64,000 nucleotides of DNA from Bradyrhizobium centrolobii (GCF_001641635.1 NZ_LUUB01000022.1:124048-188047), one strand, 5' to 3'; shown: positions 1 to 8,642, counted from the stretch's first letter. A program made the numbers and translations. Notes: generated by a model from the letters alone, not told the origin.

Positions 1-351
1 CGCCGCAACCTGCAACGTCGGCGCCGCGCCGCAGTGAATGGTCTCGTCGTTCAGCGCGAGGCGCACGGCTGCGCCCTCGCTCGCCGCGACAAGGTCCGCC
101 GAGCGGACGGCAAAGCCGTCGACATTGGAACGGTCGAACGGCGGCACGTCGATCGGCGCCACGACGTCTTCGGCCAAGGCCGCGCCGAGGGCAGCGGCAA
201 GCTTGCGCGTCTCGTGCGGAATCGCACGCGGGAACAGCGCGGCTTCAAAGCGCGCCAGCGCATCCTCGCGCGACAGGATCTTGAGGAACTGTTCCTGTTC
301 GAGCGCGCTGCGATCTTGCGGCTGCGAAATGCCGGTCATGTCGGAACCCAT
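1..351 (-). CDS. MoeA-like molybdopterin biosynthesis protein, N-terminal part (cut by window edge)
   Basis: I translated the minus strand from an ATG at 351, one base past the stop of the upstream MoeA-like gene, and it stays open to base 1 (117 codons). The segment DVPPFDRSNVDGFAVRSADL is the classic start of the MoeA N-terminal domain, which handles molybdopterin-AMP during molybdate or tungstate insertion. A second in-frame ATG lies at 339. The rest is outside the window. In related bacteria such proteins often carry a C-terminal periplasmic-binding-like domain, but that cannot be checked here. The tight coupling to the gene at 353 and to tupABC suggests a shared role in Mo/W cofactor handling. 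Confidence 0.85.
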   Translation of the reverse strand, partial: MGSDMTGISQPQDRSALEQEQFLKILSREDALARFEAALFPRAIPHETRKLAAALGAALAEDVVAPIDVPPFDRSNVDGFAVRSADLVAASEGAAVRLALNDETIHCGAAPTLQVAA

Positions 352-352
352 A

Positions 353-1459
353 TCATTCCCGCATCAGATAGGCATCGACCTGCGTGCCCGCCGCAAATCC
401 CTCGCTGCTGCCGGGAATGAGCAGCCATGCGTCCGCGTTGGCGATGGCGCGCAAAGGCCATTCACCGACCGCGAGCGGCAGCCACCTGCCCTGCTCTTCC
501 GCCAGCAGCGCAATCTCGGCGACGCCGACGCCAGATGCGATCTTGCGGGCGAGCGGCAAGGTTACCGGCCGGCGTGGCCGCCGCGCCGACAGACGATCAA
601 TGATGGGAAACACGAGCGCGAGCCACGCGGCCAGTGCGTGATCGGGCGAACCGGGCAAGGCGATGACGGGAACTTTTCCGAGCCGCCCGACCGCGGCCGT
701 GCGTCCCGGCCGGAGCGCGAGGCCATGGGCGATCACGTCACCGCGCTGAGCCAGCGCCGTAACGGCAGCATCCCGACGACCGACGCCGCTGCCTCCGATC
801 GTCACGATGAGATCGCTGGTCGAGGCATCGAGCGCATCCGCGATCGATGCGTCATCGCGCGCGCGGGCCTCGTGGCTGCTCACATGCAGTCCCGCTGCGC
901 GCGCCATCTCGGCAATCATGTGCATCGTCGCCGTCGCGCCGGGCATATTGACGATACGCAGCCGCGGCCGCCGCACGCTCAACCTGTCCACCCCTGCGAT
1001 GCGTGCAAGCAAAAGATCGGCCGCACCGATTCGAGATCCCTCTGTGTCGCCAAGCGTGTGTTCGGCGATGTCGCTTCCTGCCCGCCTGACGCCCTGCCCC
1101 GGCAACCCTTCCGCCAACACCTGAGCAAGCGGCCCCGACACGTCGACCGCGTCAGCATCGAGCACACAGTCGCATCCCTGCGGCATCGCATCGCCAGCCT
1201 CCACCCACAGCGGTGTCTTTGCCAGAAGCAGCGGCGAATAGGAGGACGCGCCGACGAGATCGTTCGCAGACAGCGCCCAGCCGTCAGCGGCTGCAATGTC
1301 GCGGGGTGGATAGGCTGTGAGCAACGGGGTCCCGGCCGCGATGCAGCCAGCCGCCTCGGAAAGCGGCAACTCCACCGGCGCGAGCGGCTCGAGCCCATCC
1401 AGCAGCGCGGCGAGCGCTGTGTCGAGGGGCGTGAGCGATGGCGGCAGGCGCTGGGTCAT
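353..1459 (-). CDS. MoeA-like molybdopterin-binding protein
   Basis: This 368-residue protein has MoeA hallmarks: an N-terminal domain with YPPRDIAAADGWALSANDL and a MoCF-binding-type domain with VTIGGSGVGRRDAA and VIALPGSPDHALAAW. MoeA-family enzymes ligate molybdate or tungstate to the dithiolene of molybdopterin. I chose the ATG at 1459 (MTQRLPPS...) because the family homology begins there. In-frame ATGs at 1480 and 1495 are alternatives. It is shorter and more divergent than housekeeping MoeA, and a second MoeA-like gene follows directly, so this may be a metal-specific paralogue (tungstate versus molybdate). That specificity is inferred from the neighbouring tupABC genes. Confidence 0.82.
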   Translation of the reverse strand: MTQRLPPSLTPLDTALAALLDGLEPLAPVELPLSEAAGCIAAGTPLLTAYPPRDIAAADGWALSANDLVGASSYSPLLLAKTPLWVEAGDAMPQGCDCVLDADAVDVSGPLAQVLAEGLPGQGVRRAGSDIAEHTLGDTEGSRIGAADLLLARIAGVDRLSVRRPRLRIVNMPGATATMHMIAEMARAAGLHVSSHEARARDDASIADALDASTSDLIVTIGGSGVGRRDAAVTALAQRGDVIAHGLALRPGRTAAVGRLGKVPVIALPGSPDHALAAWLALVFPIIDRLSARRPRRPVTLPLARKIASGVGVAEIALLAEEQGRWLPLAVGEWPLRAIANADAWLLIPGSSEGFAAGTQVDAYLMRE

Positions 1460-1513
1460 GCGCCATGATGGACCATGCATCGACCGGTTTGGCAACCGCT
1501 CCCGACGGGGATG

Positions 1514-2347
1514 TCAGCCGCCGCTCTTGTCGGCGTTGGGAAAGAACAATTGCTGCCCGTCGATCTTGTAGCCGGCGATCGCCGCCTGGCCCTCCGGCGA
1601 AATCAGCCAGTCGATGAAGGTCTGCCCCAGCTCCTTTTTCACGCCCGGATGCTTCTCAGGGTTCACCAGCATCACGCCGTACTGGTTGAACAGACGCTTG
1701 TCGCCTTCGACGACGATGTCGAGGTCGCCGCGGTTCTTGAAGGAGATCCAGGTGCCGCGGTCGGACAGCACGTAGGCATTCATCGCACTCGCGGTGTTGA
1801 GCGCCGCGCCCATGCCCTGGCCGATCTCGCGATACCAGGGGCCCTTGGCGCTGGCGATGTCGATGCCGGCGACGATCCACAGTGCGAGCTCCGCGGCATG
1901 GGTGCCGGAGCGGTCGCCGCGCGAGACGAACGGGGCGCCTTTGGCCTCGATTGCCTTCAGCGCGGTGACGATGTCCTTGCCCTTCACGCCGGCAGGATCG
2001 CTCTTCGGTCCGATCAGCACGAAATCATTGTACATCACGTCGAACCGCTTCACGCCAAATCCGTCGGCGACGAACCGCTCCTCCTGCGGCTTGGCGTGTA
2101 CGAACACGACGTCGGCGTCGCCCCTCCGTGCGGTGTCGAGCGCCTGTCCGGTGCCCTGCGCGATCACCTTCACGTCGATGCCGGTCTTGGCCTTGAAGAT
2201 CGGCAGGAGGTAGCTGAACAGGCCGGAATCCTGCGTCGACGTCGTCGAGGCCACGACGATCGAGCGATCCTGGGCGGATGACGCCGCAATGCTAGCTGCG
2301 AGGCTGCCGAGAAGCGCGAGTGCCACGGACAGGCGGCGAAAAGCCAT
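1514..2347 (-). CDS. tupA: Tungstate ABC transporter substrate-binding protein
   Basis: A 277-residue periplasmic protein with an N-terminal signal peptide (cleavage probably after about residue 26). It begins with the oxyanion-binding motif STTSTQDSG (residues 34-42). NDFVLIGPKSDP and VSRGDRSGTH are also characteristic of TupA/WtpA-like tungstate-binding proteins. TupA captures tungstate with very high affinity and delivers it to TupB. The gene is the last of tupB-tupC-tupA on the minus strand and is followed closely by the two MoeA-like genes, so imported metal and its insertion machinery are linked. Molybdate cannot be excluded as ligand. Confidence 0.88.
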   Translation of the reverse strand: MAFRRLSVALALLGSLAASIAASSAQDRSIVVASTTSTQDSGLFSYLLPIFKAKTGIDVKVIAQGTGQALDTARRGDADVVFVHAKPQEERFVADGFGVKRFDVMYNDFVLIGPKSDPAGVKGKDIVTALKAIEAKGAPFVSRGDRSGTHAAELALWIVAGIDIASAKGPWYREIGQGMGAALNTASAMNAYVLSDRGTWISFKNRGDLDIVVEGDKRLFNQYGVMLVNPEKHPGVKKELGQTFIDWLISPEGQAAIAGYKIDGQQLFFPNADKSGG

Positions 2348-2362
2348 GAGTGTGCTCCGATT

Positions 2363-3091
2363 TCAAACCACGAGATCGCCGCGCAGGAAGGCGCGGGCCT
2401 CCTGCGTCGACGGACGATCGAGGAAGTCGTTCGTCGCGGCCCGTTCGCACAGCGTCCCACGCGCGAGGAAGATGACCTCGCCCGCAAGCCGCCGCACCTG
2501 GCCGAGATCGTGCGACGCCATCACGATCTTGATGCCCGATTGCGCCGCGCTCATGACGATCTCTTCCACCGCGCGCGTCGCGGCGGGGTCGAGATTGGCG
2601 GTGGGCTCGTCCAGCAGCAGGATCTCGGGATCGCGCGCCAGCGCACGTGCCAGCGCCAGCCGCTGCTGCTCCCCGCCGGAGAGCAGCCGCGCCGGACGAT
2701 GTGCGAGATCGGCAAGCCCGACGCGTTGCAGCAAAGCCGCCGCGCGCGACGGCCGCTGCGACCGCGGCATACCGGCTTGCGCAAGCGCGTAGGTCACGTT
2801 GGCCGACGCCGCCCGCCGCAACATCACGGGCCGCTGAAACACGAAGGCGCGACGCGTCGGTGCCGGATCGGTCCGGCCGCCCCAGGTGATGCGCCCCCCG
2901 GTCGGTGCGCTCAGTCCCATGCAGAGCCGAAGCAGGCTGGTCTTGCCGGACCCATTCGGACCGACGATCAGGGTCGGAACGCCCGGTGCGATCGTCAGGC
3001 TGATGTCGTTGAGAAGTATGGTCGCGCCGGCCTGCAGCGCGACGCCATCGAGAACCAGGGGAAGATCGGTCACCGGCGCACGCATGTTCAT
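2363..3091 (-). CDS. tupC: Tungstate ABC transporter ATP-binding protein
   Basis: A complete ABC ATPase of 242 residues when started at the ATG at 3091, which overlaps the stop of the permease gene by 4 bases (translational coupling). Visible motifs are Walker A GPNGSGKT (44-51), signature LSGGEQQR (137-144), Walker B ILLLDE with the D-loop NLD, and the switch histidine in MASHD. It powers tungstate import through the TupB permease in the inner membrane. An upstream ATG at 3127 would add 12 residues inside the permease gene and is less likely. The neighbouring TupA-like protein fixes the assignment. Confidence 0.9.
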   Translation of the reverse strand: MNMRAPVTDLPLVLDGVALQAGATILLNDISLTIAPGVPTLIVGPNGSGKTSLLRLCMGLSAPTGGRITWGGRTDPAPTRRAFVFQRPVMLRRAASANVTYALAQAGMPRSQRPSRAAALLQRVGLADLAHRPARLLSGGEQQRLALARALARDPEILLLDEPTANLDPAATRAVEEIVMSAAQSGIKIVMASHDLGQVRRLAGEVIFLARGTLCERAATNDFLDRPSTQEARAFLRGDLVV

Positions 3092-3780
3092 CCCGTCAAT
3101 CGTTGCGACCAGACGCGGGTGCCCCACGCGGCTGCGTTGATGGCGAGCACCAGCACGATCAGGATCGCGCCCAGTCCCATCGCCAGCGGAAGGTTACCCT
3201 TGGAGGTCTCGAGCGCCACCGTGGTCGTCATGGTGCGGGTAAAGCCGTCGATATTGCCGCCGACGATCATGACCGCGCCGACCTCCGCCGCCGCGCGGCC
3301 GAAACCGGCGAGCAGCGCGGTGAGCAGGCTGAAGCGCGCATCCCACAGCAGCGTCGTCATGCGGCCGATCGGTCCGACATTCATGGCATTCAGCTCGTCG
3401 CGATATTCGGCCCAGAGATCCTCGATCGTCTGCCGCGTCAGCGCGGCGATGATCGGCAGGATCAGCACCGTCTGCGCCACCACCATCGCCGCCGGCGTGA
3501 ACAGTATGCCGAAGGCGCCGAGCGGCCCCGAACGCGACAGCAGGAGGTAGAGCGCGAGCCCGACCACGACCGGCGGCAGCCCCATCATCGCGTTGAGCAG
3601 CACCACCAGGGCCGGCCGTCCCGGAAAGCGCGTAAGCGCCAGCAACGCGCCAATGGGCATGCCGATCGCGGCCGCCAGCGCGACGGCCGCAAGGCTCACA
3701 CCAAGTGAGAGCCGTACGATCGCGAACAGGGCCGGATCGCCGGCCAGGATGAGTTGCAAAGCACTGAGATGATCGGGCAT
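3088..3780 (-). CDS. tupB: Tungstate ABC transporter permease
   Basis: A 230-residue integral membrane protein starting at the ATG at 3780. Several hydrophobic segments are visible, for example in the stretches after LSLGVSL, PALVVLLNAMMG and PAAMVVAQTVLILP. An EAA-type loop near DELNAMNVGPIG should contact the ATPase. A TupB-type permease forms the membrane channel of the tungstate transporter. It is the first gene of a leftward operon (tupB-tupC-tupA-moeA-like-moeA-like). The open frame continues upstream to 4422 but that part is the antisense of the divergent regulator gene. Confidence 0.88.
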   Translation of the reverse strand: MPDHLSALQLILAGDPALFAIVRLSLGVSLAAVALAAAIGMPIGALLALTRFPGRPALVVLLNAMMGLPPVVVGLALYLLLSRSGPLGAFGILFTPAAMVVAQTVLILPIIAALTRQTIEDLWAEYRDELNAMNVGPIGRMTTLLWDARFSLLTALLAGFGRAAAEVGAVMIVGGNIDGFTRTMTTTVALETSKGNLPLAMGLGAILIVLVLAINAAAWGTRVWSQRLTG

Positions 3781-3819
3781 GGTTCCACCGGACCCATATT
3801 GATCTGCAGAAATTCCAGC

Positions 3820-3864
3820 TTGCGTCAAATGCCAAAAAAGAATCAAGAATTTGCGTAGGAATGC
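3820..3864. promoter_or_regulatory. Candidate operator: imperfect direct repeat between tupB and its divergent regulator
   Basis: Two copies of TTGCGT-(2 or 3 bases)-AATGC occur at 3820-3833 and 3851-3864, spaced 31 bases start to start, or about three helical turns. They lie in the only divergent promoter region of the cluster. A run of A residues and AATCAAG lies between them. The right copy overlaps the ribosome-binding region of the regulator. Regulation by the adjacent HTH protein is an inference. Confidence 0.4.
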
Positions 3865-3867
3865 AGA

Positions 3868-4761
3868 ATGGACTTCCTGACGACCAGCGAAGCCGCCGAT
3901 TACCTCCGGCTTGGGGAGCGCAAGCTCTACGAGCTCGTCACCACCGGCGCGATCCCCTGCAGCAAGGTAACGGGGAAATGGCTGTTCCCCCGGCATGAGC
4001 TCGACCTCTGGGTGCTGTCGGGGCTGGCGCGCCCGGCCGGGATGCTGGCGGCCGAGCCGCCGCTGATCGTGGGCGGCAGCCAGGACGATCTGCTGGAATG
4101 GGCCTCGCGGGAATCCGGCTCGGGGCTCGCCTCCCTGAACGAAGGCACCGCGCGCGGGCTCGAGCGCCTGCAGCGGGACGAGGTCATCGCCGCGGCGGTG
4201 CATTTCCATAGCCTCGATGCCTCCGACAATCTGGCCGGCGATGCCAATGTCGCGGCGCTGCGGGCCGCAACGGACCTGCATGACGCGGTGCTGGTGGGGC
4301 TGGTGCGCCGCGAGCAGGGCATCGTGCTGCCGGCTGGTAATCCCAAGCGGCTCCAGAGCCTGTCCGACGTCCTTGCACTCGGCGCCAGGATGGCGGTGCG
4401 GCAACAGGGCGCAGGCGCGCAAATGCTGCTCGACGTGCTCCTGAAGCGCGCCGGCGCCTCCCTCAAGGATCTGCGCCGGCTGGAGACGCCATGCCTCACC
4501 GGCCCGGACCTAGCCGCCGCGATCCGCGCCGGCCATGCCGATTGCGGTGTGGCGACACGCTCCGCAGCCCGTGGCGCCGGCCTCGATTTCGTGCCGCTGG
4601 TCTGGGAAAATTTCGATCTCGCGATGCGGCAGCGCAGCTATTTCCGCCCCGCCATGCAGGCGTTGGTCCGGTTCCTCGGCGAACAGCGGCTGCGCCAGCG
4701 CGCCGAGGAGCTGACCGGCTACGATCCCTCGCCTGCGGGACAAATCCGCTTCGCGGCCTGA
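3868..4761 (+). CDS. HTH regulator fused to a periplasmic-binding-like domain (probable Mo/W-responsive)
   Basis: This 297-residue protein begins with an excisionase/MerR-type helix-turn-helix (residues 1-55: TSEAADYLRLGERKLYELV, then KWLFPRHELDLWV). The rest is a soluble substrate-binding-like domain, with features such as ELTGYD near the C-terminus, as found attached to some MoeA proteins. It has no signal peptide, so it should sense its ligand in the cytoplasm. It is transcribed divergently from tupBCA, has a plausible AGGA ribosome site at 3857-3860, and is a good candidate for the tungstate or molybdate sensor controlling them. The ligand is inferred only from context. Confidence 0.75.
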   Translation: MDFLTTSEAADYLRLGERKLYELVTTGAIPCSKVTGKWLFPRHELDLWVLSGLARPAGMLAAEPPLIVGGSQDDLLEWASRESGSGLASLNEGTARGLERLQRDEVIAAAVHFHSLDASDNLAGDANVAALRAATDLHDAVLVGLVRREQGIVLPAGNPKRLQSLSDVLALGARMAVRQQGAGAQMLLDVLLKRAGASLKDLRRLETPCLTGPDLAAAIRAGHADCGVATRSAARGAGLDFVPLVWENFDLAMRQRSYFRPAMQALVRFLGEQRLRQRAEELTGYDPSPAGQIRFAA

Positions 4762-4864
4762 CGTTGACGCCCGCCCTCGAATAGTTGCAAAAGAAACCAA
4801 TTCAGCCGGGCCATACCCGGCGCAATGGCAACAGCGGCCAACGAGCCGATGAGGGAGGACAAGC

Positions 4865-6079
4865 GTGAATCCAACCAGATTTGGACTGCCGGTCGCGGTC
4901 GCCTTCGCGGCGGCGCTGGTGCCGGGCGCGGCGTCGGCGCAGATTTCCGACGACGTGGTCAAGATCGGCGTGCTCACCGACATGAACGGCCCGGCTTCGG
5001 CGCCAACCGGCCAGGGCTCGGTGACGGCGGCGCAGATGGCGATCGACGATTTCGGCGGCAAGGTGCTGGGCAAGCCGATCAGCGTCGTCGTCGGCGACCA
5101 CCAGCTCAAGGCCGACATCGGCGGCGCGATCGCGCGGCGCTGGTACGACGTCGACCAGGTCGACCTGATCGTCGACGTCCCGGTCTCGGCGGTCGGGCTC
5201 GCGGTGCAGAACATCGCCAACGAGAAGAAGCGGCTGTTCATCACGCACTCCACCGGCACGGCCGACTTCCACGGAAAATTCTGCTCGCCTTACGCGATCC
5301 AGTGGGTGTTCGACACCCGCGCGCTCGCCGTCGGCACGGCGGATGCGGTGGTCAAGCGCGGCGGCGACAGCTGGTTCTTCATCACCGACGACTACGCCTT
5401 CGGCCATTCGCTGGAGCGCGACGCCTCTACGGTCGTCACCGCCAATGGCGGCAAGGTGCTGGGCTCGGTGCGGCCGCCGCTGGCGACGCCAGACCTCTCC
5501 TCCTTCGTGCTCCAGGCGCAGGCCTCCAAGGCCAAGATCATCGGTATCGCGGCCGGCCCGCCCAACAACATGAACGAGATCAAGACCGGCACCGAGTTCG
5601 GCGTGTTCAAGGGCGGCCAGCAGATGGCGGCACTGCTCGCGCTGATCACCGACATCCACGGCATTGGCCTGCAGGCAGCGCAAGGCCTGTTGCTGACCAC
5701 GTCCTTCTATTGGGACATGGACGACAAGACCCGCGAATGGTCGAAGCGCTACTTCGCCAAGATGAAGCAGATGCCGACGATGTGGCAGGCCGGCGTCTAT
5801 TCCTCCGTGATGCACTATCTCAACGCGATCAAGGAGACCGGCACCGACGATCCCCTGAAGGTCGCAGCCAAGATGCGCGAGAAGCCGATCGAGGACTTCT
5901 TCGCGCGCAACGGCAAGCTGCGCGAGGACAATCTGATGGTGCACGACCTCTGGCTGGTGCAGGTCAAGTCGCCGGAGGAGAGCAAATATCCGTGGGACTA
6001 TTACAAGATCCTCACGACCATTTCGGGCGACAAGGCGTTCGGGCCGCCGGATCCGGCGTGTGCGATGGTGAAGAAGTGA
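4865..6079 (+). CDS. Branched-chain amino acid-type ABC transporter substrate-binding protein
   Basis: A 404-residue LivK-like periplasmic binding protein. The start is a GTG at 4865, preceded by a strong GGGAGG site about nine bases upstream. The signal peptide ends near AASA-Q. Family features include VVKIGVLTDMNGPAS at the mature N-terminus and the DDYAFGHSLE loop. Rhizobial relatives bind aromatic acids or other small organic acids as often as amino acids. No permease or ATPase gene is beside it, so the transporter it serves is unknown. An intergenic palindromic repeat follows it. Confidence 0.88.
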   Translation: MNPTRFGLPVAVAFAAALVPGAASAQISDDVVKIGVLTDMNGPASAPTGQGSVTAAQMAIDDFGGKVLGKPISVVVGDHQLKADIGGAIARRWYDVDQVDLIVDVPVSAVGLAVQNIANEKKRLFITHSTGTADFHGKFCSPYAIQWVFDTRALAVGTADAVVKRGGDSWFFITDDYAFGHSLERDASTVVTANGGKVLGSVRPPLATPDLSSFVLQAQASKAKIIGIAAGPPNNMNEIKTGTEFGVFKGGQQMAALLALITDIHGIGLQAAQGLLLTTSFYWDMDDKTREWSKRYFAKMKQMPTMWQAGVYSSVMHYLNAIKETGTDDPLKVAAKMREKPIEDFFARNGKLREDNLMVHDLWLVQVKSPEESKYPWDYYKILTTISGDKAFGPPDPACAMVKK

Positions 6080-6090
6080 CGCGCTAGGCA

Positions 6091-6190
6091 GTCATTCCGG
6101 GGCGGTCCGCAGGACCGAACCCGGAATCTCGAGATTCCGGGTTCGCGTCTTCGACGCGCCCCGGAATGACGGTCGCTTAAAGCGACCGTC
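6091..6190. repeat. Intergenic palindromic repeat plus hairpin
   Basis: A long imperfect palindrome runs from GTCATTCCGGGGC at 6091 to GCCCCGGAATGAC at 6170, with an inner perfect palindrome around CCCGGAATCTCGAGATTCCGGG. It is followed by a second hairpin (GACGGTCGCTT / AAGCGACCGTC, 6168-6190) that touches the stop codon of the leftward gene. The arrangement lies between converging genes and could terminate both. Similar GC-rich elements are common between genes in bradyrhizobia, from general knowledge. Confidence 0.75.
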
Positions 6191-7154
6191 ACTTCACCAC
6201 GCCAATCTCGCGGAAATACTTCATCACACCCGGATGAATCAGCTCCGGCTTCGGGGCCGCGGCGACCGTGTTCACAGCCGTGGTCTCGCAGGCCTGCGCC
6301 AGCTTCTTGCAGAACGTCACTTCCGCGCCATGCAGCGTCTTCGCCAGCCGATAGGCGACATCGTCGGGCAGGTCCTCGCGCGTCAGCACAAAACTCCAGG
6401 AGCCGAGCGAGGCGATCGGCTCGGTCTGCTTCGGGTAGCTGCCGGCCGGCACGGTCAGCGGCTTCAGGAAGGAATGCTTGGCGCGGATGCGCGCGATCTC
6501 CTCACTGCTCGGCGCGATGAAGCGCGCCCCGGATGCGCTGGAAGCGACCGCCGCGAATCCGGGCCAGCCGATGCCGGCGCCCCAGAGCGCCGCGACCCGG
6601 CCGTCATCGACCATCGCGGGCCCATCACCGGCGCGATCGAGATAGATCGCCTTGAAATCTTCGTCCTGTTTCAGGCCGATCCCGTCGAGCACGTAGCGCG
6701 CCAGGATCGGCAGGCCCGAGCCCCTGGCGCCGAATGCGACCGGCTGGCCGACGAGATCGTGAATGGTCTTGTAGGGACTGTCCGCCCGCACCACGAACAT
6801 GCCGGGGTTGGAATAGATCGCCGTGAGGATTTTCAGCCGCGCCGGCGCCCGGCCGATGCCGGCAAAGGCCTCGTAGGCCGGCTCGCCCGCGACCAAGGCG
6901 AGATCGAGCTCGCCCTTCTCCAGGAGCGGAATGTTCTCGTTGCTGCCCTTGGTGTTGCGCGGGGCGATGGTGAGCTGTGTATCGGCCGCGTTCATCACCT
7001 CCGCAAACGCGTTGCCATAGAGCGGGAAGCCGCCGCCCGGCGTCGCAGTGCCGAGGCTGATCGTCGTGGTCGGAATGGCCTTGTCTCCGGTTTGGGCCGC
7101 GGCGGGGCCGATGAGCAGCACCGCGCCGACGAAGATGGAAAATGCGAATCTCAT
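6189..7154 (-). CDS. TAXI-family TRAP transporter solute-binding subunit
   Basis: A 321-residue protein starting at the ATG at 7154 (MRFAFSIFVG...), with a signal peptide cleaved near GPAAAQ. TISLGTATPGGGFPLYG is the characteristic opening of the TAXI (TRAP-associated extracytoplasmic immunogenic-like) binding proteins, and later GSNENIPLLEKGELDLALV fits the same family. These proteins usually deliver small carboxylates to a large fused TRAP membrane subunit. No such membrane gene is adjacent, so its partner must be elsewhere or it is an orphan sensor-type binding protein. The frame is open upstream to 7337 but lacks family homology there. Confidence 0.85.
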   Translation of the reverse strand: MRFAFSIFVGAVLLIGPAAAQTGDKAIPTTTISLGTATPGGGFPLYGNAFAEVMNAADTQLTIAPRNTKGSNENIPLLEKGELDLALVAGEPAYEAFAGIGRAPARLKILTAIYSNPGMFVVRADSPYKTIHDLVGQPVAFGARGSGLPILARYVLDGIGLKQDEDFKAIYLDRAGDGPAMVDDGRVAALWGAGIGWPGFAAVASSASGARFIAPSSEEIARIRAKHSFLKPLTVPAGSYPKQTEPIASLGSWSFVLTREDLPDDVAYRLAKTLHGAEVTFCKKLAQACETTAVNTVAAAPKPELIHPGVMKYFREIGVVK

Positions 7155-7260
7155 GGTCGCTCCGGCTCCGCCCGCGTCAACATGAACTTGAGATGATGTA
7201 GGCAGCGGCCGGATTTTATGAAAGCATGCAAGCAACGACAATAAAGCAATGGGAGGCATC

Positions 7261-8238
7261 ATGCTGCGAATTCTGCGTAACGGTTTTTTCGGTCTCGTAT
7301 TCCTTTCAAGCCTTTTCAGCGCCGCACCTCCCGCCACCGCCGCCGACTACCCCAACCGCCCCGTGCACTGGCTGATCGGATTTGCCGCCGGCGGCCCGGT
7401 CGACATCGTGGCGCGGATCATGGCGCAATGGCTGTCGGACCATCTCGGCCAGCAGTTCATCGTCGAGAACCGCACCGGCTCCGGCGGCAACATCGCGGCC
7501 GCCGCCGCGATCAACTCGCCCGCGGACGGCTACACGCTGCTGTTCGTCGCGCCCAACAACGCGATCTCGACCTCGCTCTACAAGAAGCTGCCCTACGACT
7601 TCCTGCGCGACACCGTGCCGGTTGCGAGCATCATGCAGCTCACCAACATGCTGGTCGTCTCCAACGCGATGCCGGCGAAGACCGTCCAGGAGTTCATCGA
7701 CTACTGCAAGGCCAATCCCGGCAAGATCTCGTTCGCTTCCTCCGGCAACGGCACCTCGGTGCACATGTCGGCGGAGCTGTTCAAGGTGATGACCAAGTGC
7801 GACATGGTGCACGTGCCCTATCGCGGCTCGGCGATCGCCTTCCCCGACATCATCTCCAACAAGGTGCAGCTCATCTTCGACAACCTGCCCTCCGCGCTGG
7901 AACAGGCACGCGGCGGCAATGTCCGCGCGCTTGGCGTGACCTCGCCGCAGCGCTGGCCGGGCGTGACCGACGTGCCTGCGATCGCGGAGACCGTGCCGGG
8001 ATTCGAATCGGTCGGCTTCTACGGCATATCCGCGCCGAAGGGCACGCCGCCGGACGTCATCGAGATCCTCAACAAGGCCGTCGGCGAGGCCTTGAAGGAC
8101 CCGAAGCTGGTGGCGCGCCTTGCCGAGACCGGCGGCATCCCGAAGCCGATGACCCCGGCCGAGTTCGGCAAGCTGGTCACGGATGAGACCGAGAAATGGC
8201 GCAAGGTGGTCGAATTCGCCGGCGTTTCGGTCGACTAG
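7261..8238 (+). CDS. Tripartite tricarboxylate transporter-type substrate-binding protein (TctC/Bug family)
   Basis: A 325-residue Bug-family protein. I preferred the ATG at 7261 because GGGAGG at 7251-7256 precedes it, although the spacing is short; an in-frame ATG at 7249 would add four residues. The signal peptide ends near TAA-D. Family motifs are clear: ADYPNRPVHWLIGFAAGGPVD at the mature N-terminus, then ENRTGSGGNIAAAA and SPADGYTLLFV. These proteins bind carboxylates in the periplasm. The TctA/TctB membrane partners are not in the window. It is divergent from the TAXI gene, with a 106-base shared promoter region. Confidence 0.88.
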   Translation: MLRILRNGFFGLVFLSSLFSAAPPATAADYPNRPVHWLIGFAAGGPVDIVARIMAQWLSDHLGQQFIVENRTGSGGNIAAAAAINSPADGYTLLFVAPNNAISTSLYKKLPYDFLRDTVPVASIMQLTNMLVVSNAMPAKTVQEFIDYCKANPGKISFASSGNGTSVHMSAELFKVMTKCDMVHVPYRGSAIAFPDIISNKVQLIFDNLPSALEQARGGNVRALGVTSPQRWPGVTDVPAIAETVPGFESVGFYGISAPKGTPPDVIEILNKAVGEALKDPKLVARLAETGGIPKPMTPAEFGKLVTDETEKWRKVVEFAGVSVD

Positions 8239-8252
8239 GGCCGGCATTGCCC

Positions 8253-8271
8253 GGCCGTCTGTGAGACGGCC
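8253..8271 (+). terminator. Hairpin downstream of the TctC-type gene
   Basis: GGCCGTCT-GTG-AGACGGCC forms a perfect 8-bp stem with a 3-base loop 14 bases after the stop codon at 8238. It lacks a clear T-run, so intrinsic termination is plausible rather than certain. The bases from 8272 to the tRNA at 8567 show no recognisable gene. Confidence 0.5.
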
Positions 8272-8566
8272 GCGCTTGTCGCGGTCGTCTAGCCCCCATC
8301 AAAAATATCGAAAACAACCCCATGCAAAGTAAAAATGGCGGCTTGCCGGAACGATGCAAGCGGCCGCGAGACATTTGACACGTCGGGCAAAACAGCGGCA
8401 CAATTACAAGATCGCCAGCAATCCGCAAACGACCGGACGAGGCTCACTTTCCGAGCAGCGGCGATGCTTTGGACGACCAGGGGCCCGGCATTGCACCCTC
8501 GGCTCGGGCCCTGTAAACGGACGGCGCACCGTTGCCGGCCGCGCCTCCCGCGGCCGCCTCGCGGCG

Positions 8567-8642
8567 GGGCCTGTAGCTCAATGGTTAGAGCCGGCCGCTC
8601 ATAACGGTCTGGTTGCAGGTTCGAGTCCTGCCGGGCCCACCA
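8567..8642 (+). tRNA. tRNA-Ile (anticodon CAU)
   Basis: The 76-base sequence folds as a full cloverleaf. The acceptor stem is GGGCCTG/CGGGCCC with one G-U pair, the D-arm is GCTC...GAGC, the anticodon stem is GGCCG/CGGTC with loop CTCATAA, the T-arm is GCAGG TTCGAGT CCTGC, and CCA is encoded. The CAU anticodon could be Met or the lysidine-modified isoleucine tRNA. The CTCATAA context and overall layout resemble bacterial tRNA-Ile2 more than elongator Met. Its 3' half is duplicated at 18720 and 26153, marking it as an island integration site. Confidence 0.9.

Noticed and set aside
4825..6087. Long plus-strand frame of 420 codons overlapping the LivK-like gene
   Set aside because: It is an alternate-frame shadow: Arg/Gly-rich, without signal peptide or family motifs, whereas the 4865-6079 frame has both.
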